DNA from: Pseudomonas fluorescens
Lineage (GTDB): Bacteria > Pseudomonadota > Gammaproteobacteria > Pseudomonadales > Pseudomonadaceae
DNA: 49,708 nt
Reading direction: 5' to 3'
Assembly: GCF_000968015.1 (NCBI RefSeq)
Contig: NZ_LACH01000018.1
Span: forward strand, 1-49,708
The notes beneath the pieces are model-generated. The model saw nothing but the letters and a program-made list of their open reading frames with translations, did not search any database and had not been told where the DNA came from. Below are positions 39,598-49,708 of the stretch, piece by piece; positions within the stretch are counted from its first letter, which is position 1, and the number at the start of each line of letters is the position of its first letter. The translations under genes were made by a program, and so were the position numbers.

Positions 39598-40298
39598 ACA
39601 CGATTTTTCCAGGCATGTTGGCAGGTTGTCTGCTGGCCGAGCAGGGTACGCAATAGGTCCAGTGCATGGGGCCATTGGGCTTTGGACAACTCATCCGAGG
39701 CGCTGTTCAGGGACAGCTGCCAGTCATTTCCGGGGGTGATCAGCAGGCCGACCGCGTAAGGGAACGGCACGTCGTCGATCCAGGTCGAGTAGGCTTCGGG
39801 CGGTTGCTCTTCGGTGACGATCAGCAGTACTGCGGGAGCGCCCTCTGAAAGCAAAGCCGCGGCCTCTAGCATGCCGTTTTCAAGGCCATCGCCGGCTGCA
39901 GCGAGGGCGGTCATTTCGCTGGTTTCGCCGCGCATGATCGACCAAAGGCCGATGATCGCGTTGTGCACGGACAGGCTGAACTGGGTCGGCGACAGCGGCT
40001 GACCGGCAGCCAGATCGCTGAGAATATCGAAAGTGCGCGGGGTTTCGCCGTGGCGAGAAATAAAGACCAACGGTAGGTCCTGGCGGCCATCGGCCAAGGG
40101 CCAGCCGACACTGAACGCCATCCGCGCCAGACGACTGAGTCGCCGGCGCTGCATGGCCGGCAGAAACGAGACGTCGGGGGCGGCATCGCTGCTCGCAAGC
40201 ACGACCGGTTGTCGGCTCCAGGCCTGCCAATCGTCCACGCTTTCGAGCCCAGGGGCCCACGCGCGCCATTGGGCGATGTTGAAATTGATCACAGACAT
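39573..40298 (-). CDS. APE ketosynthase chain-length factor (ApeC-type)
   Basis: 241 aa, short KS-like protein of the ketoacyl-synt_2 type. Segments such as LSVHNAIIGLWSIMRGET keep the thiolase-fold dimer surface, but the KS Cys-His-His triad is absent. It should pair with the ApeO-type KS and set chain length. First gene of the 20-gene operon. The ATG at 40298 follows a G-rich GGGGCGGGATGA sequence that can serve as ribosome binding site. Confidence 0.87.
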   Translation of the reverse strand: MSVINFNIAQWRAWAPGLESVDDWQAWSRQPVVLASSDAAPDVSFLPAMQRRRLSRLARMAFSVGWPLADGRQDLPLVFISRHGETPRTFDILSDLAAGQPLSPTQFSLSVHNAIIGLWSIMRGETSEMTALAAAGDGLENGMLEAAALLSEGAPAVLLIVTEEQPPEAYSTWIDDVPFPYAVGLLITPGNDWQLSLNSASDELSKAQWPHALDLLRTLLGQQTTCQHAWKNRVWTWQRNL

Positions 40299-40385
40299 TC
40301 ATCCCGCCCCTGCGGGCTTCGTTGACGCGGTGAGTCGCAAAAAACGCGAACTACCTTACGTAGCGCTTAGCGCCGAGTGGTGCGC

Positions 40386-40414
40386 ATTATCCCGTTGCAG
40401 CGGGCGTGTAGCAA
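40386..40414 (-). promoter_or_regulatory. Candidate sigma70 promoter of the APE operon
   Basis: On the minus strand TTGCTA (40414-40409), a 17-nt spacer and GATAAT (40391-40386) lie about 90 nt before the first gene. The leader would contain a small dyad GCGCTAAGCGC and the hairpin CTAC-GTAAG-GTAG. The region 40299-40652 carries no gene I can support. Confidence 0.5.
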
Positions 40415-40568
40415 ATGATGGTTACATTTTGCTCAATGAAATGTACCGGTTGGTTCGTGTATGGCTGTCAATTGGCCATTATCCACATCGTGGTGGGTAT
40501 GTCTGTCGGCTCTGTCAGTGGTCAACGGCAGAGTTAGCGGCTTTTTTATTGAGAGATTGCCGATGACT

Positions 40569-40620
40569 GTGTAGTCCCGATGCTGGCGAGGTAGCTAAGC
40601 AGCGCCGTGGACTACTACAC
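40569..40620. promoter_or_regulatory. Interrupted inverted repeat upstream of the ParA gene
   Basis: GTAGTCC (40571-40577) and GGACTAC (40609-40615) are exact inverted arms 31 nt apart, ending 37 nt before the ParA start. This could be an operator or a leader hairpin. No clear -10 was found with it. Confidence 0.35.
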
Positions 40621-40652
40621 TCGGTCATTCTTTGATACACGGAGGTTTTGAC

Positions 40653-41423
40653 ATGCGGCGCGTGGTGTTCAATCAGAAAGGTGGCGTAGGCAAATCCAGC
40701 ATTGCCTGCAATCTGGCGGCGGTCAGTGCCAGCGAGGGCTATCGCACCCTCTTGGTGGATCTCGACGCCCAGGCCAACTCCACTCAGTACCTGACGGGCC
40801 TCACCGGTAATGACATTCCTATGGGCATTGCCGATTTTTTCAAACAGACCCTGTCTTCCGGGCCGTTCTCCAGGAAAAACCGGGTTGATATCTACGAAAC
40901 CCCGTTCGACAACCTCCACGTCATCACGGCCACTGCCGAGCTGGCTGACTTGCAGCCCAAGCTCGAGGCCAAACACAAGATCAACAAGCTGCGCAAATTA
41001 CTCGAGGAGCTGGATGGCGATTACGACCGGATCTACCTCGATACCCCGCCAGCGTTGAATTTCTATGCGGTATCTGCATTGATTGCCGCTGATCGTGTGC
41101 TGATTCCCTTCGATTGCGATAGCTTCTCGCGTCAGGCGTTGTACGGCTTGTTGGCAGAAATAGAAGAATTGAAGGACGATCACAACGAAGGGCTGGAAGT
41201 CGAAGGGATTGTCGTCAACCAGTTCCAGGCTCGCGCCAGCCTGCCCCAACAAATTCTCGACGAACTGATCGCCGAAGGCCTGCCGGTATTACCGGTGTAC
41301 CTGGGCAGCTCGGTGCGCATGCGTGAATCCCACCAGGCCAACACGCCGCTGATCCACCTCGATCCGCGTCATAAACTGACGCAGCAATTCGTCGATCTGC
41401 ACAACCTGCTGGAAAATGCCTGA
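40653..41423 (+). CDS. ParA-family ATPase without a ParB partner
   Basis: 256 aa from the ATG at 40653, with GGAGG 7 nt upstream. The deviant Walker A is KGGVGKSS (9-16), the switch is [10 protein letters not shown] and Walker B is RIYLDTPP. Family members position plasmids, chromosomes or protein complexes along nucleoid or membrane. No parB-like gene or parS-like repeat is in the window and the chromosomal parAB locus is usually near the origin, so this is an orphan ParA. From memory a homologue stands here in P. aeruginosa (PA5028), so it belongs to the core rather than to the APE cluster. Convergent with trxC, 10-bp gap. Confidence 0.85.
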   Translation: MRRVVFNQKGGVGKSSIACNLAAVSASEGYRTLLVDLDAQANSTQYLTGLTGNDIPMGIADFFKQTLSSGPFSRKNRVDIYETPFDNLHVITATAELADLQPKLEAKHKINKLRKLLEELDGDYDRIYLDTPPALNFYAVSALIAADRVLIPFDCDSFSRQALYGLLAEIEELKDDHNEGLEVEGIVVNQFQARASLPQQILDELIAEGLPVLPVYLGSSVRMRESHQANTPLIHLDPRHKLTQQFVDLHNLLENA

Positions 41424-41433
41424 CAGCTCGTCG

Positions 41434-41868
41434 TCAGATCCCTTGGCTACGCAACCAGCTCATCAACTGCGGTAACGGGAAGGCGCCGCTCTGACGCGCC
41501 ACTTCCCGGCCGTTCTTGAACAGAATCAGGCTCGGGATCGAACGGATCCCCAGTTGCGCCGACAACTGCTGGTTCGCCTCGCTGTCCAGCTTGGCCAGTC
41601 GACACTTGCCCGCCAATTGCACCGCCGCCTGCTCGAACACCGGCGCAAACGACTTGCACGGCCCACACCAATCCGCCCAAACGTCCACCAGCAACGGCAG
41701 ATCACCTTTGATCTGGCTGGCGTAATCGCTTTGCTTCAGTTCAAAGGGTTTATTCAGCAGAACTTCGGCCTTGCAGCGACCGCATTTTGGATGGTCGTTG
41801 AGGCGCTCGGCGGGGATGCGGTTGAGGCCGTTGCAGTGGGGACAGGGGATGTGGAGTGGGTCAGTCAT
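41434..41868 (-). CDS. trxC: Thioredoxin 2
   Basis: 144 aa. An N-terminal zinc ribbon with Cys9, Cys12, Cys29 and Cys32 (CPHC, CGRC) precedes a thioredoxin domain with WCGPC (Cys68, Cys71) and the cis-Pro segment IRSIPSLILF. Cytoplasmic disulfide reductase, often induced by oxidative stress in other bacteria. Length and layout are exactly those of TrxC. No OxyR site was looked for beyond inspection. Confidence 0.95.
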   Translation of the reverse strand: MTDPLHIPCPHCNGLNRIPAERLNDHPKCGRCKAEVLLNKPFELKQSDYASQIKGDLPLLVDVWADWCGPCKSFAPVFEQAAVQLAGKCRLAKLDSEANQQLSAQLGIRSIPSLILFKNGREVARQSGAFPLPQLMSWLRSQGI

Positions 41869-41996
41869 GCGGATGATCCTGGGAAGAAGCCGATCATCTC
41901 TATGTGGAGACGTCTGCTCACATTTTCAATCGTGCAGCGTCCGGCGATAAAACTAGGCTGAGTCGTACTGAGCGAGACCGTTGGTCTGCTCAGGAT

Positions 41997-42053
41997 TATC
42001 GCAACTTGCGATATTTTTGGTCTGTGATTAACTCCCCATAGCAGAATGCGATA
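41997..42053 (+). promoter_or_regulatory. Candidate HigA operator: 17-bp palindrome plus third half-site
   Basis: TATCGCA-ACT-TGCGATA (41997-42013) is a perfect dyad. TGCGATA recurs at 42047-42053, touching the AAGGA ribosome binding site of higB. Palindromes before toxin-antitoxin operons are usually antitoxin operators. No convincing -10/-35 could be assigned. Confidence 0.6.
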
Positions 42054-42063
42054 AGGATGTTGC

Positions 42064-42360
42064 ATGCATGTCATCACCGAAAAACGAATACGTGAAGCCA
42101 AGACTAAATGGCCAAAGGCAGCTTCCGCATTGGATCATTGGTATCAAGTGGCCAAAGGAAGCAAGCCGCCGGATTTCGCGGCGATGAGGGCTCTGTTTCC
42201 TGCTATCGACAAGGTGGGTGAGTTTCACGTTTTTGACATCGGTGGCAACAAGTTGCGGCTGATCGCTGTTGTCAGGTATCGATCGCAAAAGCTTTACATC
42301 AAGCATGTGCTGGATCACCGCGAATATGACCGCGGAAAATGGAAGGAGGAACGAGCATGA
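42064..42360 (+). CDS. higB: HigB-type toxin (mRNA interferase)
   Basis: 98-aa basic protein of the HigB toxin family: IDKVGEFHVFDIGGNKLRLI, then YIKHVLDHREYDRGKWK. Family members cut ribosome-bound mRNA. AAGGA lies 6 nt before the ATG. Toxin precedes antitoxin, the usual order in higBA, with a 4-nt overlap (ATGA). Confidence 0.87.
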   Translation: MHVITEKRIREAKTKWPKAASALDHWYQVAKGSKPPDFAAMRALFPAIDKVGEFHVFDIGGNKLRLIAVVRYRSQKLYIKHVLDHREYDRGKWKEERA

Positions 42361-42758
42361 GTGTTCTTATCAAAAGAGCTGCCGAGCATTGGGAGTTCGT
42401 CTCGCCTGTGCTGCGCAAACCAAAAAATGAAGATGACTATGACATGTTGGCGCAGGCGCTAGACGAGTTGCTCGAGATGACGGGCGATGATGAGTCCCAT
42501 CCGTTGATGAGTCTGGTGGATATCATCGGTGACTGGATCGAGGAATGGGATCACAAGCATCACCCAATGCCGAAGCCCAGCGGTGTCGACGTTCTCGGCT
42601 ACATGATGCGCGAACACGGATTGAGCCAAAGCGATCTGCCCGGCGTCGGCACCCAGTCGGTGGTATCCGAGATCTTGAGCGGCAAGCGTCAGCTCAACCT
42701 GCGGCAGATCCGCTGGTTGGCCGAGCGCTTTGGAGTGTCGGTGGAGATCTTTATCTGA
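42357..42758 (+). CDS. higA: HigA-type antitoxin with helix-turn-helix
   Basis: 133 aa from the ATG at 42357, preceded by AAGGAGG. The N-terminal acidic half (residues 1 to about 70) should bind and neutralise HigB. The C-terminal Xre-like HTH (MMREHGLSQSDLPGV, then VVSEILSGKRQLNLRQI) should bind the palindrome upstream of higB. Convergent with selO; only 6 bp separate the stops. Confidence 0.87.
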   Translation: MSVLIKRAAEHWEFVSPVLRKPKNEDDYDMLAQALDELLEMTGDDESHPLMSLVDIIGDWIEEWDHKHHPMPKPSGVDVLGYMMREHGLSQSDLPGVGTQSVVSEILSGKRQLNLRQIRWLAERFGVSVEIFI

Positions 42759-42764
42759 TCGGAT

Positions 42765-44263
<1,499 letters not shown>

Positions 44264-44276
44264 AGGGATAAGCCGC

Positions 44277-47200
44277 TTAGTCGAGCTTGGCCGATGGTGG
44301 CTGTAACGGTGATTGGCCATCCACCAGCGGCGCAATGGTTTTGGCTTCCGGATCGACGGGCACCATTCTGTATTCCTGGCCCTGGATGTTCTTGAGGTAA
44401 ACCTCCATCTGCCGGAACGAGATATTGATGTGCTGTTTCTTGAACTCGCGATTGATGAAGCGGTTGACCTCATCGAGCACCGGGTTACGGTCGCCCAGGT
44501 CGCGCACATGCATACGCAACTCGTGGTCGAGGGTGCTTTCGCCGAAGTTCAGGAAGTATACGTGGGGTTCGGGATCCTTCAGCACCCGTGGGTTTTCACG
44601 AGCAGCCTTGAGCAGCAACTCCTTGACCAGGTCCAGGTCCGAGCCGTAATCGACACCGAGCTTGAGGGTCACTCGGGTGATGGTGTCAGTCAGGGACCAG
44701 TTGATCAGTTGTCCTGTAATGAACGTCTTGTTCGGGACGATGATGTCCTTGCGGTCGAAGTCGGTGATGGTCGTGGCGCGGATGCGGATCTTGCTCACCG
44801 TACCGGACAGGTTGCCGATGGTAATGGTGTCGCCAATCCGCACCGGACGTTCGAACAGGATCATGATCCCGGAGATGAAGTTCGCGAAGATCTCCTGCAT
44901 CCCGAAGCCGAGACCCACCGACAGCGCCGCCACCAGCCATTGCAACTTGTCCCAACTCACGCCGAGTGTCGACAGGGTCGAGACGAAGCCGATGCCAGCG
45001 ATCACGTAGGACAGCAAGGTGGTGGTGGCATAGGCGCTGCCCTGAGCCAGGTTCAGCTTCGACAGCACCAACACTTCCAGCAACCCGGGCAAGTTGCGCG
45101 CGAGGGCGAAGGTGATGCCGATGATGATCAGCGCGCCGAGCATGTCGCCAATGCTGATCGGCACCATGCTCATGTTGGCGCCGGTGCCGCTGGTGTATTC
45201 GTAGAGGGTGACGTTGTCCAGGTACGAGAACACCGAGATCAGGTCCGACCAGACCCAGTACAGCGCCGCGATGAAACCGCCAAGCAGTGCCAGGCGGATC
45301 AGGCGCAGGGACTGTTCGTTGACCTTCTCGATATCCAGCGTTGGCTCTTCGATCACCGCTTCACCGTCGCCGGCCTCTTTCGCGGCCTGGCGTTTGGCAA
45401 GGGCGCGCTGGTAGGCCAGACGGCGTGCCGCAACGCTGAGGCCGCGTACGAAGGTGGCCTCGATCACCAGCCAGAACATCAGCAGGTAAAGGGTGTTGAT
45501 CAACCGGTCGCTGAGCTTCAGCGCGGTGTAGTAGTAGCCAAAGCACACCGCCACGAACAGCGCGACAGGCAGGACGGTGAACATGATCCCCACGGCCTTG
45601 CGGAACAGCGAAGCGTTCTGGTGAGTCGGGCTGCTGATCAGCAGGCGGCTGAGCAGCCAGGCCATCAACGCGTAGCAGGTCAGCACCACCGGCATGCCGA
45701 GTACGTCATCGGCCAGGGTCGCGGGTTGCAGCTCGGCGACCGCCACCACCGCGACCAACGCCATGACCACCAGTCCGAGTCGACGGACCCAGCCCTGCAG
45801 GAATTCGACCTGAGGTTTTTCCCAGCGGAAATGCAGTTCGGCCACGCCGCCCGGCGCAAGGACCCGGTAAGCGGTGTAGAACACTAGCCAGGCCTGGGCC
45901 ATTTGCAGCAGTGCCGCGCCCATGTTCGCGTTCTGTCCGCGGGCGTCGATTTGCAAGGCCAGACCACACAAGGCCAAGCCCAGCGAGACCGGCATCGCCA
46001 GCAGAATGTTGATCAGGATTGCCTGCGGCGTGTGCCACTGGCTGTCGCGCTTGAAGTGGCCGATGTCCTGGTGAACCTTGCTCAGTCGGGCATACAGGCT
46101 TTTGCGCCGCCACAGCAGGGCACCGATCAACAGTGCCAAGGGCAGGAACAGCAGCGGCCGTTGGGTCAGACCATCACTTAATTCGCTCAGGCTGGAAGCC
46201 CACGGCAGCGTGGTGACCTGGCGTTCCAGGCGCTCCGGCACGGCGCGCATCCATTCCAGGTCCAGCGGCTTGTTGCTGGGAATCCAGAACATTTGCTCAT
46301 CGAGGGTCGCCCGCAGGCTTTGCGCGGTGCTGAGCAGTTGTTTCTGATTGAGCTGCAACGTGATGGACTCGTTAAGCACCGCACTCAGTTCGCGGTTCAG
46401 CCGTTCCAGCAGGTCCGCGCGGGTAGTGGCCAGTTCCAGCAGGCTCTTGCGCAGTTGCGGGGTGACTTGCTCGGGAGGCTGAGTCGACAGCAGGTTGTCG
46501 ACGTAGGTCGCCGGGTTGCTGAGCAGTTCCCGTTGCTGGCTGACTTCGAATTGATAGAGGCGAATGTCGGCGATCTGGTCGGCCAGGTCACGGTCGAGCC
46601 TGAGGCGTGGCAGTGACTGTTTCTGTTTGTAGAGAATCTTGGAGAGCAGCAGGCTGCCCTTGAGCACGTTGATTTGCTCGTCCAGCGCCGAATCGCTCTG
46701 GGTCACGTTGTCCAGCTGCTGCTTGGTCTGCAGGTTCTGCTGGGTGACTTCGTTGAGGCGGTCGGTACTTTTGAGCAGGTAGTCCGAAAGCTTCAGGTTG
46801 GCCGCGCTTTCGGTAGCCAGCAGGCTGCTGCCGCCGGACTTCTGCGCTTCGATTGACTGCTGCGTCACCGTCTCCTGGGACTGGGCCAGGCGCTTCTGGT
46901 TGATCAGGGTTTGCAGCTCCTGGATTTCCTGATCCAGGCGATCGGATTTTTCCGAGAGCAAGTCATGTTGACTGTTGCCCAAGTCCTGCAACTGGTTGTT
47001 GCCGGCCAGTTCCTGGCGACGCAACGGGATCAGGGCGTTCAGTGCCGCGAGTTCGGCGTTGAGCAGGTCGCGTTGCTCAGGGGTCAAGGTCTTGCCGGCG
47101 TCCTTGCCAATCTTGAGGATGTTGTTGATCTGCTGGATGCGTGTCTGGCTGGCAGAAATTTCGGCCTGTGCGCGCTCGGGGCGGGTCTGGGCAGTAATCA

Positions 47201-47627
47201 CCAGACTGTTGGCCTCGGCCAGGGCTTTCTGCAGATCACTTTGCTGCGTGGAGCGCTCGGTGAGCATTTGCTCCAGTTGCTGAATAGGCTCTTTGGCATA
47301 GCGCTGCGGTACTGGCAGCACTTTGGTGGCTTTGAGCTTGGTCAGTTCTCGCTGGTTCTCGATGTTCTGCTTAGGGGCGTTGACCAGTTGCTGCTTGAGA
47401 TCGGCCAGTTTCTGCTCGTAATCACGCTGGTTGTTGAGCTGTGTCAGCGTGCTTTGCAGGATGCTCTGCAGGGCTTTCTGATCGGCTTCCGGCAGTTTGC
47501 GGTCGGCGATCTTGTCCAGGTTCGCCTGCACGGCTTCGCTGGACGGCGGTTCGGCCGCTTGCAATGTACCGACAGAAAGACTCAAGCCCAGCAGGGCCGT
47601 GATGATAAACGTGCGCAGGGTTGACAT
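44277..47627 (-). CDS. mscK: Mechanosensitive channel MscK (KefA)
   Basis: 1116 aa from the ATG at 47627, almost the length of E. coli MscK. A signal peptide (1-26, cut after LQAAE) precedes a long periplasmic coiled-coil region rich in Gln and Leu (about 30-480). Many membrane helices follow. The MscS-like channel domain near the C-terminus is marked by GLGFGMQEIFANFISGIMILFE and VPNKTFITGQLINWSL. It releases ions and solutes at high membrane tension. It follows nhaP2 by 34 bp, and the pair probably forms a potassium/osmotic unit. Confidence 0.93.
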   Translation of the reverse strand: MSTLRTFIITALLGLSLSVGTLQAAEPPSSEAVQANLDKIADRKLPEADQKALQSILQSTLTQLNNQRDYEQKLADLKQQLVNAPKQNIENQRELTKLKATKVLPVPQRYAKEPIQQLEQMLTERSTQQSDLQKALAEANSLVITAQTRPERAQAEISASQTRIQQINNILKIGKDAGKTLTPEQRDLLNAELAALNALIPLRRQELAGNNQLQDLGNSQHDLLSEKSDRLDQEIQELQTLINQKRLAQSQETVTQQSIEAQKSGGSSLLATESAANLKLSDYLLKSTDRLNEVTQQNLQTKQQLDNVTQSDSALDEQINVLKGSLLLSKILYKQKQSLPRLRLDRDLADQIADIRLYQFEVSQQRELLSNPATYVDNLLSTQPPEQVTPQLRKSLLELATTRADLLERLNRELSAVLNESITLQLNQKQLLSTAQSLRATLDEQMFWIPSNKPLDLEWMRAVPERLERQVTTLPWASSLSELSDGLTQRPLLFLPLALLIGALLWRRKSLYARLSKVHQDIGHFKRDSQWHTPQAILINILLAMPVSLGLALCGLALQIDARGQNANMGAALLQMAQAWLVFYTAYRVLAPGGVAELHFRWEKPQVEFLQGWVRRLGLVVMALVAVVAVAELQPATLADDVLGMPVVLTCYALMAWLLSRLLISSPTHQNASLFRKAVGIMFTVLPVALFVAVCFGYYYTALKLSDRLINTLYLLMFWLVIEATFVRGLSVAARRLAYQRALAKRQAAKEAGDGEAVIEEPTLDIEKVNEQSLRLIRLALLGGFIAALYWVWSDLISVFSYLDNVTLYEYTSGTGANMSMVPISIGDMLGALIIIGITFALARNLPGLLEVLVLSKLNLAQGSAYATTTLLSYVIAGIGFVSTLSTLGVSWDKLQWLVAALSVGLGFGMQEIFANFISGIMILFERPVRIGDTITIGNLSGTVSKIRIRATTITDFDRKDIIVPNKTFITGQLINWSLTDTITRVTLKLGVDYGSDLDLVKELLLKAARENPRVLKDPEPHVYFLNFGESTLDHELRMHVRDLGDRNPVLDEVNRFINREFKKQHINISFRQMEVYLKNIQGQEYRMVPVDPEAKTIAPLVDGQSPLQPPSAKLD

Positions 47628-47661
47628 AGAGACCGATCGAAAGCGAGACGAAGTTTGGAGT

Positions 47662-49404
47662 TTAAAGGAACAAGCCCGGACCGGGGCGACTTCCTTCGGG
47701 GAATCTGACGCCCACTTTACCGATCTTGTTCCCTTCCATGACCGCAACGGTCCAAATGGTGTTGTTCCACTCCACCTGGTCACCGACTACGGGGGCGCCG
47801 CCCACTTTCTGGGCAATGAAATGGCCTAGCGACATGTCCGGATCGATGCCTTCCACTTTCAACCCGTAAAGCGCCGCAACCGCAGCCAGCTGGGCGTCTC
47901 CTTCGAGTACGAAGTCGCCGAAGAAGCGCAGATCGAGGCCCCGTTGCGGTGCCTGACTGAAGAGTTTTCCGAGGGCCGGAAGGTTGTGTTCATGGCCGAT
48001 TACGCACAGCAAATCGTCGACTTCGAGCACCGTACTACCCGACGGGTGGAGCAGTTGCTGGCCACGAAACAGTGCTGCAATCCGGGTGCCTTCGGGCATT
48101 TTCAGTTCGCGAAGGGGCGAGCCGATGCACCATTTCTCGGCACCGAGGCGATAAACGAACAACTCCCACTCACTGGTGACGTGGACTTCCAGGGCAGCGC
48201 GGGAAATCGGCGCCGGCTCCGGCGGAACGGTCACTTTCAAAAGCTTCGCCACCCACGGCAAGCTCGTGCCCTGCACCAGCAGCGACACCAACACGATAAA
48301 GAAGGCGAGGTTGAAATACAGCTGGGCGTTGGGCAGGCCGGCCATCAGCGGGAACACCGCCAGAATGATCGGGACCGCGCCGCGTAACCCGACCCAGGAA
48401 ATGAACGCCTTCTCGCGTCCATGGAACGCCTTGAAGGGCAGCAGGCCGACGATCACCGACAACGGCCGGGCAAACAGAATCATCCACAGCGCCAGGCCCA
48501 AAGCGGGCAGGGCAATCGGCAACAAGTCGTGGGGCGTTACCAGCAGCCCCAGTACCAGGAACATGCCGATTTGCGCCAGCCAGGCCATGCCATCGAGCAT
48601 GTGCAAAATGCCGTGGCGGCTGCGCACCGGGCGATTGCCGATGACCAGGCCGCACAGGTAAACCGCCAAAAAGCCGCTGCCGTGCAAGGCGTTGGTCAGG
48701 GCAAACACGACCAATCCGCCAGCAATGACCAGGATCGGATAAAGGCCGGTGGCCAAGTGGATACGGTTAACCAGTTGCAGCATGACCCAGCCGCCGCCCA
48801 GGCCGATGACGGCCCCGATACCGAACTCACGCATCAAGTGCCCGAGCAGGCTCCAATGCAGACCGGTCTGGCCGCTGGCGAGCATGTCGATCAGGGTCAC
48901 GGTGAGGAACACCGCCATCGGGTCGTTGCTGCCGGACTCGATCTCGAGGCTGGCGGTCACCCGTTCGTTCAGGCCTTTGCCGCCGAGCAGCGAGAATACC
49001 GCCGCGGCGTCGGTGGAGCCGACGATAGCGCCGATCAGCAGGCCCTGAATCAGGTTCAGGTTGAACAGCCACGCGGCTGCCATGCCAGTCAGCCCGGTGG
49101 TGATCAAAACCCCGACCGTCGCCAGCGACAGCGCCGGCCATAAAGCCACGCGGAAGCTGGAAACCCGGGTGCGCAAGCCGCCGTCGAGCAGGATGACGGC
49201 CAGTGCGAGGTTGCCGACCAGATAAGCCGTTGGGTAGTTATCGAAAATAATGCCGGCGCCGTCGACGCCGGCTGACATGCCCACCGCGAGGATGATCACC
49301 AGAATCGGGATACCGAGGCGCGATGAAAGTGAGCTCACCAGAATGCTTGCACCTACCAGCAACGCGCCGATCAAGAACAGGCTGTTGATGGTCGTCGCAT
49401 TCAA
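47662..49404 (-). CDS. nhaP2: K+/H+ antiporter NhaP2 (CvrA)
   Basis: 580 aa. The start is TTG at 49404 ([16 protein letters not shown]) with GGAG 8 nt upstream; readings from 49497 lack support. About twelve to thirteen helices of the CPA1 fold (residues about 1-385) contain the ion-binding block [16 protein letters not shown] and the [18 protein letters not shown] motif. A cytoplasmic TrkA-C regulatory domain and a C-terminal CorC/HlyC-like domain follow (about 400-580). Exchanges K+ for H+ in other bacteria. The downstream mscK gene supports a role in potassium or osmotic balance. Confidence 0.92.
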   Translation of the reverse strand: MNATTINSLFLIGALLVGASILVSSLSSRLGIPILVIILAVGMSAGVDGAGIIFDNYPTAYLVGNLALAVILLDGGLRTRVSSFRVALWPALSLATVGVLITTGLTGMAAAWLFNLNLIQGLLIGAIVGSTDAAAVFSLLGGKGLNERVTASLEIESGSNDPMAVFLTVTLIDMLASGQTGLHWSLLGHLMREFGIGAVIGLGGGWVMLQLVNRIHLATGLYPILVIAGGLVVFALTNALHGSGFLAVYLCGLVIGNRPVRSRHGILHMLDGMAWLAQIGMFLVLGLLVTPHDLLPIALPALGLALWMILFARPLSVIVGLLPFKAFHGREKAFISWVGLRGAVPIILAVFPLMAGLPNAQLYFNLAFFIVLVSLLVQGTSLPWVAKLLKVTVPPEPAPISRAALEVHVTSEWELFVYRLGAEKWCIGSPLRELKMPEGTRIAALFRGQQLLHPSGSTVLEVDDLLCVIGHEHNLPALGKLFSQAPQRGLDLRFFGDFVLEGDAQLAAVAALYGLKVEGIDPDMSLGHFIAQKVGGAPVVGDQVEWNNTIWTVAVMEGNKIGKVGVRFPEGSRPGPGLFL

Positions 49405-49466
49405 AGGCAGTACTCCAGAAAGCTGAAAGGCGGGCGCAAACTGACCATGCAGTCTGCGTGCCAGCG

Positions 49467-49497
49467 ATTCTAACCTGTTGAAATGTGATGCTGTCAA
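49467..49497 (-). promoter_or_regulatory. Candidate promoter of nhaP2-mscK
   Basis: On the minus strand a perfect TTGACA (49497-49492) precedes TAGAAT (49472-49467) with a 19-nt spacer, about 60 nt upstream of the TTG start. The spacer is long, so a shifted -10 is possible. The -35 lies inside a palindrome at 49491-49513. Confidence 0.5.
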
Positions 49498-49513
49498 AAA
49501 GCTTTTTTGACAG
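49491..49513. other. Palindrome over the nhaP2 -35 box
   Basis: CTGTCAAAAA (49491-49500) and TTTTTGACAG (49504-49513) are exact inverted arms around a 3-nt centre. It could be a repressor site or, on either strand, a short terminator-like hairpin. Confidence 0.55.
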
Positions 49514-49547
49514 TGCGTGGCCTGGATTTTTGTTCGACTTGCAACCG

Positions 49548-49708
49548 ACCCCTCACCCTAACCCTCCCGAAACGTCGGACCGCCCCAGAGGGGCGAGGGG
49601 ACTGACCGAGGTGTTTGTTCTAAATAATGCGACCTGAAAAACTCAAGTCGAACTCAGGATTTGAAGATTCCCTGATCGGCTCCCTTTCCCCTCTCCCCCG
49701 TGGGGAGA
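49548..49708. repeat. C/G-tract intergenic repeat, cut by the window end
   Basis: C-rich segments (CCCCTCACCCTAACCCTCCC at the left; a run of CCCTTTCCCCTCTCCCCC type at the right) enclose the hairpin CGCCCC-AGA-GGGGCG (49581-49595). The style matches dispersed palindromic elements common between genes of proteobacteria. No gene is visible here. Confidence 0.4.

Noticed and set aside
40653..41423. Plasmid or integrative element partition gene
   Set aside because: No ParB, integrase, replication gene or attachment-site repeat is in the window, and neighbours are core genes.
44313..45887. Long plus-strand open frame opposite mscK
   Set aside because: Gln/His/Arg-rich translation typical of an antisense shadow; the minus-strand MscK channel domain is unambiguous.

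Overview
The window reads as chromosomal DNA of a Pseudomonas of the P. fluorescens group. The G+C content is high. REP/REPIN elements with the GCGAGCAAGCTCGCTCCCAC core lie in many gaps. From memory, the gene order ponA - pilMNOPQ - aroKB - damX-like - gltBD - hemE - MFS/LysR ... ParA ... selO - mscK - nhaP2 is also that of P. aeruginosa. No rRNA, tRNA, CRISPR array or insertion sequence was seen.

Left part (1-18.8 kb), core genes. Penicillin-binding protein 1a on the minus strand is divergent from the type IV pilus assembly operon pilMNOPQ. That operon runs almost without gaps into aroK, aroB and an AAA/SPOR (DamX-like) cell-division protein. gltB and gltD (glutamate synthase) follow, then hemE, which is flanked by two REPINs of one family. 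An MFS transporter and a divergent LysR regulator, then a small DUF2846 lipoprotein, lead to the accessory region.

Middle (21.9-40.3 kb), accessory region. Twenty minus-strand genes, mostly joined by 1-25 nt overlaps, form one aryl polyene (APE) pigment cluster. They encode a type II polyketide system: two ketosynthases, a chain-length factor, ketoreductase, stand-alone dehydratase, AMP ligase fused to a second dehydratase, two ACPs and a thioesterase. An MIO-type aromatic ammonia-lyase probably supplies the aryl starter. Tailoring candidates are a methyltransferase and a halogenase-like flavoprotein. Assembly and export candidates are a GT2 glycosyltransferase, PlsC-like and LpxL-like acyltransferases, a LolA-like carrier, an MMPL/RND exporter, a DUF3261 lipoprotein and two polytopic membrane proteins. 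A sigma70-like promoter is proposed at 40386-40414. The cluster appears inserted between a LysR gene and a lone ParA gene that, as I recall, lie close together in P. aeruginosa.

Right part (40.6-49.7 kb). A ParA-type ATPase without ParB, thioredoxin 2 (trxC), a higBA toxin-antitoxin pair with a palindromic operator candidate, selO, the mechanosensitive channel mscK and the K+/H+ antiporter nhaP2 (TTG start).

The least ordinary features are repeats inside the APE operon. A REP pair is open in frame with the 5' end of the DUF3261 lipoprotein gene. A different repeat-like segment is open in frame ahead of the signal peptide of the LolA-like gene. A third REP pair separates the ligase and glycosyltransferase genes. 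The halogenase-like enzyme and the unusual Phe-His selectivity pair of the ammonia-lyase also deserve a look.
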